NCBI GenBank assembly: GCA_028277765.1 | Contig: JANQFQ010000055.1 | Location: 1 to 42,538, forward strand | DNA length: 42,538 nucleotides | Direction: 5' to 3' | Source: Desulfobacterales bacterium | GTDB lineage: Bacteria > Desulfobacterota > Desulfobacteria > Desulfobacterales > SURF-7 | Shown: in pieces, positions 16,347 through 23,478 of the stretch | Layout of the letters: every line of letters begins with the position of its first letter | Position numbering within the stretch: position 1 is the first letter of the stretch | Program-made: the position numbers and the translations under genes | Notes under the pieces: model-generated | The model's input: the letters and a program-made list of their open reading frames with translations, nothing else | What the model was told of the DNA's origin: nothing | Database searches by the model: none

Positions 16347-16412
16347 AGTGCCTAAAGTGCGCTAAAGTGCCTAAAGTTGATGTATCGCTTTGCTCTGTCA
16401 TTTTTAAAAAAT
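16347..16412. repeat. Degenerate CCTAAAGT-type repeat
   Basis: Directly after the aldolase stop come repeated AAGTGCCTAAAGTG units, then TGTATCGCTTTGCTCTGTCA, then TTTTTAAAAAATCGTGGTC. The same succession recurs at 28318-28410 and, in part, at 26819-26880. It is one copy of a dispersed family described under findings. Confidence 0.6.
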
Positions 16413-16541
16413 CGTGGTCGATTACTTAAAGCAAAATAATTTAGGGCAAAATAATTAAATTCAAATAGACGTTTTGGAAATTTGAACATTTGATATTCGA
16501 ATTTGTTTCGAGTTTCGTGCTTCGGGTTTCGAATTTTAGTG

Positions 16542-16563
16542 TGTAGGGTGGGCTGTGCCCACC
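16542..16563. repeat. Solo GTAGGGTGGGC repeat arm at the start of the KDPG aldolase gene
   Basis: Identical over 22 bases to the right arm of the inverted repeat at 5416-5489. It ends 12 bases before the ATG of the aldolase gene and occupies the place where a ribosome-binding site would be. Confidence 0.85.
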
Positions 16564-16575
16564 AAATATCTGTCT

Positions 16576-17214
16576 ATGGATATTCAAACTTTTAAAGACC
16601 TTCCGCTTATCGGCATCCTCCGCGGCATAACCTCGGACATGATAGATCCTATTGTTGAGACATCTGTAGCGGCAGGGCTTAAAACCATTGAGATTACAAT
16701 GAACACGGACGGTGCAGCTGATCTGATAAAGAAGATGATAACATCAGCAGATGGTCGTCTTACAGTTGGTGCGGGCACGGTATTAACAATGGATGATCTG
16801 CGGTCAGCGTTGGATGCGGGAGCGACCTTTATTATCCTGCCGGTTCTTGTAGCCGAGGTTGTGGAATACTGCGCAGAAAACAGTATCCCTGTTTTTCCGG
16901 GCGCATTTACGCCCCAGGAAATATATGACTCGTGGCAGGCCGGGGCAACAATGGTAAAAGTTTTTCCGTCAAACTTTTTTGGCCCCAACTATTTCATGGA
17001 AATTAAAGGGCCTTTTAATGACATAGATCTTCTGGCATGCGGCGGTGTAAATCCGGGAACCATAGGAGATTTTTTTTTAAATGGGGCATCAGCGGCCGCA
17101 TTTGGAGGGAGTGTATTTAAAAGAGAATGGCTGGTAAATAAGGATTATGCAAATATAGGCACGGCTATTGAAACGCTTATCGCGGGCTACAAAAGATATG
17201 CAGTGAGCCCATAG
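16576..17214 (+). CDS. eda: KDPG/KHG-type aldolase
   Basis: A 212-residue class I aldolase, matching E. coli Eda in length, that cleaves 2-keto-3-deoxy-6-phosphogluconate or a related keto-acid to pyruvate and an aldehyde. Seen: Glu39 in TIEITMNT (the general base in Eda), VGAGTVL (64-70), PVFPGAFTPQEI (105-116) and the Schiff-base lysine Lys128 in MVKVFPS, then LLACGGVNPG. The phosphate-binding Arg that normally follows the Glu by four residues is Asn43 here, so a substrate other than a classical phosphorylated KDPG is possible. A GTG at 16555 lies inside a repeat; I chose ATG 16576. No Shine-Dalgarno sequence is visible, because the repeat occupies that place. Confidence 0.85.
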   Translation: MDIQTFKDLPLIGILRGITSDMIDPIVETSVAAGLKTIEITMNTDGAADLIKKMITSADGRLTVGAGTVLTMDDLRSALDAGATFIILPVLVAEVVEYCAENSIPVFPGAFTPQEIYDSWQAGATMVKVFPSNFFGPNYFMEIKGPFNDIDLLACGGVNPGTIGDFFLNGASAAAFGGSVFKREWLVNKDYANIGTAIETLIAGYKRYAVSP

Positions 17215-17338
17215 TTTTAAGGACAACGGGGAACAGGCGAAACAATATCACTAAGATGGACTAACCTGCATTTCTCATAAAGAATTTGTTTTAACGGTGA
17301 TAAAATAAAAATATTAATTTAAAACAAAGCCTTAAAAG

Positions 17339-17362
17339 CGCTTGATGTTAATTGCTCAAGCG
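17339..17362. terminator. Hairpin between convergent genes
   Basis: A seven-base-pair stem (CGCTTGA/TCAAGCG) with a ten-base loop in the 209-base space between the convergent eda and lipoprotein genes. It could serve either strand. There is no clear U-tract. Confidence 0.35.
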
Positions 17363-17423
17363 ACAGTCTGTTTTATGAAAGTTGCCATTTAAAAAACAAA
17401 TTCTTTCCCCTCCGGGCAAGTGT

Positions 17424-18647
17424 CTATGGGCAATCTTTATTAGTATTAATCCAGACACTGCTCTTTATACCTCCATCAGTACAACCCCGTACTTGATCTC
17501 TTAACTTTTCAGCTGATGATGAGCAAAGGTTTCGATTTTCTTTTATCATCATGAAGCCATCAATTTTGCATAAGTTGTCGAAATTATTAATATCTATCAA
17601 GGAATTATTAAGGCGGATATAAAAATCTTTTCCCACATACTGAAGCTTATTAAAACTTATGTTTTCCAATGCCGGATTATTATGGATAGCTATATTTTTC
17701 TCTGCAGAAGTCAGATTTTTAAAATCAATACTTTTCAACTGAGGATTCTCATTAATATACATGTGCCCTTTCAGCGATGTTAAATTACTGAGGCCATCAA
17801 TCGTTATTAGCGAAGCATTTCTTTTAATATTCAACTCACGCAAAACCGTCTTAATATTGTTAAGACCTTCAATATTTACTATGGCGTTATTGTTATTAAT
17901 GTTCAAGTCCCCACCCACAGCCACAACGTTACTGAGACCATTTAGGTTTAACAGGGAAGGATTGCCAATGACACTTAGATGTCCTTTCACTGTTTTAAGA
18001 TTACTGAGACCATCTATATTGCTTAATCTCTCGTTTCCCCCTATCCCCAGCCCCGATCCCAAAGACGTAAGACTGTTTAAACCATCAAGGTTTTGCAAAC
18101 TATCATTAGAGCCGATGTCTAGACCTCCACCCAAAGAAACAATGTTATTCAGACTAATATTTTTCAGGGAGGCATTTCTTGAGATGTACACAGAACCTTC
18201 AATTTTGGTTATATTGCCAAAAGGAATATTTTCAAGAATTTCGTTTTCATAGATAGCCAAAGACTTCACCGATTTAAGATTGCTAAGGCCTTCAATATTT
18301 TTCAGCGCACCATTCTTAACGATAATTAGACGTTTTTCTACAAATGTAAGTCTACTGAGACAATTAAGATCTTTTATGACTTGCCTTTTAAGACTCAGTA
18401 ATATTATTTCGATTGGTCCTTTACCTTTAAAATCGCCAATAATCAGATCCCCAGTAATTCCCGTATATCCTGCAAGGATATCAATATCGGCCCGAGTAGA
18501 AATTGTGAGATTACCTTCATAAACCTTATTATCGCCCTTTGAGTGGTTACAATCCTGATTAACATCGCCACTTCCACAACCAATAATGTATATCAAGATG
18601 ACAATAACTATCATCCTTCCAGAACATTTATTATATAAATTAATCAT
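17424..18647 (-). CDS. Exported lipoprotein with leucine-rich / receptor-L-type repeats
   Basis: A 407-residue lipoprotein. After a short basic N-terminus comes a hydrophobic signal ending in the lipobox IIGC with Cys24, so it should be anchored on the periplasmic or outer side. The rest is a run of about a dozen 22-24-residue repeats of the form (N/I)xx(L/I)xGLxNLxxVxGxLxIxxN, for example GLSNLKSVKSLAI and GLNSLTSLGSGLGI, close to the receptor L-domain/LRR pattern. A cysteine-containing cap (NLCKIDGF, NRNLCSSS, VRGCTDGG) closes it. GTG at 18650 precedes ATG 18647; the ATG has GGAGA upstream. Repeats of this type bind proteins or glycans; a surface recognition role is inference. It is divergent from the transporter operon. 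Confidence 0.8.
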   Translation of the reverse strand: MINLYNKCSGRMIVIVILIYIIGCGSGDVNQDCNHSKGDNKVYEGNLTISTRADIDILAGYTGITGDLIIGDFKGKGPIEIILLSLKRQVIKDLNCLSRLTFVEKRLIIVKNGALKNIEGLSNLKSVKSLAIYENEILENIPFGNITKIEGSVYISRNASLKNISLNNIVSLGGGLDIGSNDSLQNLDGLNSLTSLGSGLGIGGNERLSNIDGLSNLKTVKGHLSVIGNPSLLNLNGLSNVVAVGGDLNINNNNAIVNIEGLNNIKTVLRELNIKRNASLITIDGLSNLTSLKGHMYINENPQLKSIDFKNLTSAEKNIAIHNNPALENISFNKLQYVGKDFYIRLNNSLIDINNFDNLCKIDGFMMIKENRNLCSSSAEKLRDQVRGCTDGGIKSSVWINTNKDCP

Positions 18648-18723
18648 CACTTCTCCAAAGTTTTTGTGCGAGCAATCACACGCGGCAAGCTGTTTGTGTC
18701 TGTTCTTTTTATAATATGATATT

Positions 18724-18758
18724 ATGAATTTATAGAATTATTCGAACAATAAATTCAT
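18724..18758. promoter_or_regulatory. Inverted repeat between divergent lipoprotein and transporter operons
   Basis: Perfect 10-base arms ATGAATTTAT (18724-18733) and ATAAATTCAT (18749-18758) with a 15-base spacer, in the divergent intergenic region. AT-rich dyads of this kind are typical dimer operators; the MarR/GbsR-like protein encoded next door is a candidate binder. It lies nearer the lipoprotein gene start. Confidence 0.45.
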
Positions 18759-18822
18759 AACATAAAATGTCTGGCTTTAAAAGAGGAGACATTCAAAAGG
18801 TAATATTGAAGAACGTGTCACC

Positions 18823-18851
18823 TTGACAATATCCGTTTCAACCAATATTAT
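18823..18851 (+). promoter_or_regulatory. Sigma-70-type promoter of the regulator/transporter operon
   Basis: TTGACA (18823-18828), a 17-base spacer and TATTAT (18846-18851): a perfect -35 box and five of six in the -10 box. It lies about 50 bases before the regulator start. The inverted sites TAATATTG (18801-18808) and CAATATTA (18843-18850) flank it, the second overlapping the -10 box, so repression by the operon's own regulator is plausible. Confidence 0.75.
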
Positions 18852-18903
18852 GATAACTTATATAAATAATTAGTACTTATTTTCTATTAAAAGGATTATT
18901 ACA

Positions 18904-19491
18904 TTGGAGAATAATAAAGATTTAAAACAAAAACACATATGCGATGATGTTTTAATAGCTATCCGAAGGATTATTCAGTCAATAGACCTTCATTCAAGAT
19001 ACCTCGTACGCCAGTTTGGTCTTACAGGGCCGCAGCTGATTATTCTGCAGGAAGTATCGAATCTTGGCGAGGTGTCAATTTCTGAAATTGCCAAGGCTGT
19101 AAGTCTTGGCCAGGCAACAGTTACAGGCATTCTGGAACGGCTTGAGAACCGTGGACTGATCAAGAGACGTCGAAGTAAAAGTGACAAGCGGATGGTATTA
19201 ATTCAGGTAACACAAGCCTGTAAACAGCTTCTGAAAAAAGCACCGCCCCCCATGCAGGAACATTTTATTGAAAGGTTTGAAAACCTTAAAGACTGGGAAC
19301 AGGCTATGATATTAGGCTCCCTCCAGAGAATCGTGGACCTCATGGATGCTGAAACTATTGATGTCGCGCCCATACTGGCTGAAGCCGGACCAATTGAAGA
19401 AGCAAAAGACAAAATGCTCGAAAAAGGAGATACTTTCAAAGAGAATGCCAGGGAAAAGATACTGGTGGAATCTGAAACCAAGATAAAATAA
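18904..19491 (+). CDS. MarR/GbsR-like transcriptional regulator
   Basis: A 195-residue winged-helix regulator. Residues about 15-140 are MarR-like: a dimerisation helix (LIAIRRIIQSIDLHSRYLVR), the helix-turn-helix LGEVSISEIAKAVSLGQATV and the wing LENRGLIKRRRSKSDKRMV. A charged tail of about 50 residues follows. The start is TTG with AAAAGGAT nine bases upstream; no ATG in this part fits. Its stop is two bases before the ATG of the ABC ATPase, so it is co-transcribed with the transporter it probably controls. GbsR-type MarR proteins control choline and betaine uptake in Bacillus, and that precedent supports the same role here. The effector is not known; choline, betaine or carnitine would be candidates. 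Confidence 0.8.
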   Translation: MENNKDLKQKHICDDVLIAIRRIIQSIDLHSRYLVRQFGLTGPQLIILQEVSNLGEVSISEIAKAVSLGQATVTGILERLENRGLIKRRRSKSDKRMVLIQVTQACKQLLKKAPPPMQEHFIERFENLKDWEQAMILGSLQRIVDLMDAETIDVAPILAEAGPIEEAKDKMLEKGDTFKENAREKILVESETKIK

Positions 19492-19493
19492 TC

Positions 19494-20252
19494 ATGATTA
19501 CCTATGGTAATATATCAAAATCCTATGACAATGGTTTAAGCTTTGCCGTTAATGATGTTTCTTTTGAAGTGCGTAAAGGTGAAATTTTAGTGCTTCTAGG
19601 TTCTTCAGGATGCGGCAAGACAACACTTCTCAAGCTGACAAATCGACTTATCGAACCCTCTTCCGGGACAATTGAAATTGACGGTAAAAATATCCTTAAA
19701 GAAAACAAAATTTCTTTAAGACGCAAAATTGGCTATGTGTTTCAGGGTATCGGCTTGTTCCCGCATATGTCTGTTGAAGATAACGCGGCAATCATTCCCA
19801 GGCTTCTTGGCTGGCCCAGGCAAAAAAGAATGCAGCGGGCCCATGAACTTCTTGAAATGGTGGGCCTTGACCCCTCAATATACGCAAAACGGAATCCTGA
19901 AGATCTTTCAGGCGGGCAACAACAGCGTATCGGTGTGGCAAGAGCCCTTGCCGCGGCCCCTGAATATCTTCTAATGGATGAGCCATTTGGTGCCCTTGAC
20001 GCTCTGACCCGGGATACACTTCAACAGGAGCTGCTCTCCTTAAGGGATAAACTGGATGTAACAATTGTTTTTGTTACTCATGATATTTTCGAAGCACTCA
20101 CCCTGGGTGACAGAATCGCGGTACTCAATAAAAGCTGTATAGAGCAAATTGGTACAAAAGAAGAAATAGCCGGAAGTCCTGAAACAGATTTTGTTCGTGA
20201 TCTTTTTGCCAGGCCAGCGCTTCAGCTAAAGGCCTTTAGGGAGATGCTTTAA
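19494..20252 (+). CDS. ABC transporter ATP-binding protein, OpuC/ProU (quaternary amine) type
   Basis: A 252-residue ATPase with Walker A GSSGCGKT (36-43), Q-loop YVFQG, signature LSGGQQQR (138-145), Walker B YLLMDEPFGALD and the H-loop VTHD. The sequence around them (LTNRLIEPSSGTIEIDGKNI) resembles ProV/OpuCA-like proteins of the glycine-betaine/carnitine/choline class. It ends soon after the ATPase core, so the C-terminal CBS-domain pair of OpuCA or ProV that senses ionic strength or c-di-AMP is absent; this suggests nutrient uptake rather than osmotic gating. Its stop overlaps the start of the permease gene (TAATG). Confidence 0.88.
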   Translation: MITYGNISKSYDNGLSFAVNDVSFEVRKGEILVLLGSSGCGKTTLLKLTNRLIEPSSGTIEIDGKNILKENKISLRRKIGYVFQGIGLFPHMSVEDNAAIIPRLLGWPRQKRMQRAHELLEMVGLDPSIYAKRNPEDLSGGQQQRIGVARALAAAPEYLLMDEPFGALDALTRDTLQQELLSLRDKLDVTIVFVTHDIFEALTLGDRIAVLNKSCIEQIGTKEEIAGSPETDFVRDLFARPALQLKAFREML

Positions 20253-21844
20253 TGCCATTTATCACCTTTACACTGGAACGGCTTCCTGAACTATGCCTGC
20301 GGCTTGGTGAACATCTTGCTTTGACCGGTTTTTCGACATGCGCAGCCGTTTTCATTGGTATCCCACTCGGTATATCTGCCTCTAAGGCGAAAATGTTACG
20401 AGGTGCTATCACAGGAGGAGTGGGAATGCTGCAGACGATTCCAAGCCTTGCCATGCTTGCTGTTCTTCTCGTGCTCTTAAAAAAAATCGGTGCTGTTCCT
20501 GCAATGATCGCCCTTACCCTGTATGCCCTTCTCCCCATTGTCAGGAATACAATTACAGGTATTGAAGAGGTATCTTCTTCTGTAACTGAAGCTGCTCGAG
20601 GAATCGGGATGACACCAGCCCAGCGGCTTTACATGGTCGAACTTCCCCTTGCCATGTCAGTAATTATTGCGGGTATAAGGACCGCTGCTGTTGTGGGTGT
20701 GGGTATCGCCACATTATCCGCTTTCATTGGAGCCGGCGGACTTGGGCAGTTTATTAACCGCGGCCTTGCCCTGTCAAACACAAATCTTATCCTTCTTGGT
20801 GCTTTGCCTGCGGCAGTTCTTGCCCTTATTGTTGACGGTGTTATCGCCTCTTTTCAATGGGGTATTTCATGTAAGACATCTGAATATGTTAGAAATAACT
20901 TTTTCATAAAGGTATTGAAAAAACTAGCCATATTATCTCCGCTTTTTCTGATTGTTTTCGGCTACTCTGTTTATGTTTACGGGACAAAAGATATGCGACC
21001 TAATGAAGCGCAAGCTGTTTGGAAAGGAAAGGATCGTTTCACCATTCGCATTGGAACAAAAAATTTTACTGAACAGCTGATTCTGGGCGAACTCATGGCC
21101 CAGGTTATTGAGGCAAAATCTAGGATAACAGTTGAACGGCGTTTTAATCTCGGCGGTACCATGATATGCCACAATGCTATCATCAACAATGAAATCGACT
21201 TGTACGCGGAATATACGGGAACCGCACTCACGGCCATTCTGAAAAAGGGGGTTATCACTAATCCTGATAAGGCGTATAATAAGGTTTCAGGAGAATACCT
21301 GAACCGGTTCAATTTAAAATGGCTTGAGCCCTTTGGATTTAACAATACTTATGCGATTACAGTTCGAAAAGAAGACACGAAAACGTTTAAATGGTTTAAC
21401 ATATCTGATCTTTCTACAACGTCTAAAACCCTTATCGCAGGATTTACATCCGAATTCAGCGAACGCCCAGACGGTTATCCCGTCCTGTCAAAAGTTTATG
21501 GACTCCGGTTCAAGCAAGTGCTCGATTTTGACCCAGCGCTGATGTATCCAGCGATTGCAAATAAAGAAGTAGATGTTATCTGCGCCTTTGCCACTGACGG
21601 ACGAATCGCATCATATAACCTGCAGATATTGAATGACGACCTTTTGTTCTTCCCACCTTATTACGCAGCACCTGTTATCCGAAAAACTGTATTAGAAGAA
21701 CATCCGGAAATTTTGCATGCATTGAATTTGCTATCAGGAATTCTGGACGACAATACTATGCAGAGGATGAATCTTATGGTGGATGAGGAAAAGCAGCGCG
21801 TGTCGGATGTGGTTAGGGATCTTTTGGCAAAACAAGTGCCTTAA
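20252..21844 (+). CDS. Fused permease and substrate-binding protein of a glycine betaine/choline/carnitine ABC importer
   Basis: A 530-residue fusion. Residues 1-240 are an OpuB/OpuC-type permease with about six helices and the EAA loop (ITGIEEVSSSVTEAARGIGM). Residues 265-530 form a periplasmic binding domain of the OpuCC/OsmF family (IRIGTKNFTEQLILGELM, NLGGTMICHNAIINNEIDLY, AEYTGTALTAIL). A membrane helix at about 225-247 tethers the binding domain. Fused permease-receptors are known for betaine, choline and carnitine importers. It is the last gene of the operon, with ATP-binding and regulator genes upstream. It converges on the methylamine-type catabolic operon with only four bases between stops, which makes uptake of that operon's substrate its likely job. 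A CCTAAGT-like repeat lies over its 3' end. Confidence 0.9.
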   Translation: MPFITFTLERLPELCLRLGEHLALTGFSTCAAVFIGIPLGISASKAKMLRGAITGGVGMLQTIPSLAMLAVLLVLLKKIGAVPAMIALTLYALLPIVRNTITGIEEVSSSVTEAARGIGMTPAQRLYMVELPLAMSVIIAGIRTAAVVGVGIATLSAFIGAGGLGQFINRGLALSNTNLILLGALPAAVLALIVDGVIASFQWGISCKTSEYVRNNFFIKVLKKLAILSPLFLIVFGYSVYVYGTKDMRPNEAQAVWKGKDRFTIRIGTKNFTEQLILGELMAQVIEAKSRITVERRFNLGGTMICHNAIINNEIDLYAEYTGTALTAILKKGVITNPDKAYNKVSGEYLNRFNLKWLEPFGFNNTYAITVRKEDTKTFKWFNISDLSTTSKTLIAGFTSEFSERPDGYPVLSKVYGLRFKQVLDFDPALMYPAIANKEVDVICAFATDGRIASYNLQILNDDLLFFPPYYAAPVIRKTVLEEHPEILHALNLLSGILDDNTMQRMNLMVDEEKQRVSDVVRDLLAKQVP

Positions 21845-21848
21845 GTGC

Positions 21849-22799
21849 CTAACCTTCCTTGCTATGATGCCCATATAAGATTTTTTGCAGTTCGCGATGT
21901 GTAAAGTGAGGATCATCATTCCTGAGATAAGGGAGAATGATTTTTTTCTGCCGCAGCAGGTCTTTTGAAAGATCACCCATTAGAATTTGCTCTTTGTATT
22001 GTTCCGCTTTATACACAGACTGTCCATACGGATTGACGATTTCACTACCTCCCCAGAATTTATATATTTTTTTTGTTTTTGGCTTAAGGAAAGCAGCGCT
22101 TATCTCCTTAATATCTTTTATCTCATCTATCTCTTTTGTTTCTTCAGACATATGACGACCCATTTCAGGATTCTCTTCGCCAACACGGTTGGCAAAAATA
22201 TTATAGATTCCAAAAATACGTGAATAGAATTTATTTATAATCTCCCAACTTTCAACATTGGAGAACTCTTCTGCCATAGAACCTTGGGATGAATTCACGA
22301 TACTGATAAAAATATCCGCTTTTTTTGTTACCCCAAGGTACGGCAAAGCCGGGTGCCACAGATCATTGCAGATAAAAACAGCAATATTAAAATTATTTAG
22401 TTTAAACGTAAGAATCTTTTTGCCGTTTGCGAAAAACTTTTTTTCTTCAAACACACCATAGTTAGGGAGATTCAGCTTTCTGTATGCGAACTGTACCTTG
22501 CCATCCACAGCCACAAGTGCTGAGTTGTAGAAATTCATTGACTGGGATTCTTCAATAAACCCGACAACTGCGGCGGTCCCTTTGGTTGCCGCCGTGATAC
22601 GCCTGATTTCAGGCGAATCAATACTGAGGGCAGCTTCATGATATCGCAAACCGACAAAATAACCGGTCAGCGCAAGCTCAGGGAAGACAATAAGCTCCGC
22701 CCCTTTATTTTTGCAATGATTGATCTGCTGAATAATCGTCTCAATGTTTTTTTCGAGATTTAGCAGTTCCGGGCTAGTTTGACAAATAGCGATTTGCAT
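21849..22799 (-). CDS. Carbon-nitrogen hydrolase (nitrilase-superfamily amidase)
   Basis: A 316-residue cytoplasmic hydrolase with the full Glu-Lys-Cys triad: Glu41 in FPELALTGY, Lys108 in YRKLNLP and Cys144 in FICNDLWHP. The segment between Lys and Cys (NYGVFEEKKFFANG) matches amidase and carbamoylase branches of the superfamily. The C-terminal part contains a charged insert (about residues 218-235, rich in Glu, Ile, Lys and Asp) not usual for the fold. The ATG starts about 24 bases after the SoxG-like stop, so it is the last gene of the twelve-gene operon. The likely reaction is hydrolysis of an amide or carbamoyl group; in this context the amide could be one made by the asparagine-synthetase-like proteins upstream, which is inference. 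Confidence 0.85.
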   Translation of the reverse strand: MQIAICQTSPELLNLEKNIETIIQQINHCKNKGAELIVFPELALTGYFVGLRYHEAALSIDSPEIRRITAATKGTAAVVGFIEESQSMNFYNSALVAVDGKVQFAYRKLNLPNYGVFEEKKFFANGKKILTFKLNNFNIAVFICNDLWHPALPYLGVTKKADIFISIVNSSQGSMAEEFSNVESWEIINKFYSRIFGIYNIFANRVGEENPEMGRHMSEETKEIDEIKDIKEISAAFLKPKTKKIYKFWGGSEIVNPYGQSVYKAEQYKEQILMGDLSKDLLRQKKIILPYLRNDDPHFTHRELQKILYGHHSKEG

Positions 22800-22822
22800 A
22801 ATACCCCCAACAGATAAAGTAA

Positions 22823-23458
22823 TTAATGGTGAGGCATAAATTTCCCTGTAAATGCTTTTTCACCGGCAGGTTTTAACCCAAACTCTTCACCAGCGTCAAA
22901 AACAGCATGTACCATGTCATGAGCATATCCGCGTGAACATGAAAAAAGGAATGTGCCGCTGAAACCGTTTCTTTCCAACACTACTGTCTGGCATGGGACA
23001 TGAGAAAACCGCCCCTGGAGCAGAAACGGTATTTCTTTCTTCATACCCGCAAAATTGAGCGAAGAGAGTTTTTCCGCTATGTAAAATATATTTTTCCCAG
23101 TAAGTGCCATGCAGACAGACGCGTCTGTCGTGTCAGTATATGAATTCCCTTCAGGCACATCAGCTGCATCACCAGCAATATGGATAATAGATGCCTGGGT
23201 TTTATTCATACGGTTTATTAAAATCCCCTTATCAAAAACAGAGCCACCAGGCTCTTCAGGAATCGGAATTGAAAACGGCGTAAACGATGAGATATCCCTG
23301 TCCTGCAGGTCCCATTTTGGACAGTGGCTTAGGTCAATTAAAAAAGGGCCCTCTTTCTCATCGTCATATTCCAGAACGACTTCCCAGTCTCCCCTGTTTT
23401 CTGTTCTTTTGGGCTTTGCTGTAAAATTTACCGGAGACCGTCTGATACATTCTCCCAT
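22823..23458 (-). CDS. soxG: Sarcosine oxidase gamma-subunit-like protein
   Basis: A 211-residue protein (from ATG 23458, which has GGAG eight bases upstream; a TTG five codons earlier is an alternative) in the position of SoxG, directly after the alpha-subunit gene. Its fold resembles the GcvT-like gamma subunit: ILINRMNKTQASIIHIAGD, DASVCMALTGKNIFYIAEKL, and RFSHVPCQTVVLERNGFSGTFLF in two pieces. It is divergent in sequence, and the assignment leans on gene order B-D-A-G as well as these motifs. The gamma subunit supports assembly of the heterotetramer and has no known catalytic site of its own. Confidence 0.75.
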   Translation of the reverse strand: MGECIRRSPVNFTAKPKRTENRGDWEVVLEYDDEKEGPFLIDLSHCPKWDLQDRDISSFTPFSIPIPEEPGGSVFDKGILINRMNKTQASIIHIAGDAADVPEGNSYTDTTDASVCMALTGKNIFYIAEKLSSLNFAGMKKEIPFLLQGRFSHVPCQTVVLERNGFSGTFLFSCSRGYAHDMVHAVFDAGEEFGLKPAGEKAFTGKFMPHH

Positions 23459-23478
23459 ATTATCTGACTCCAATCAAG

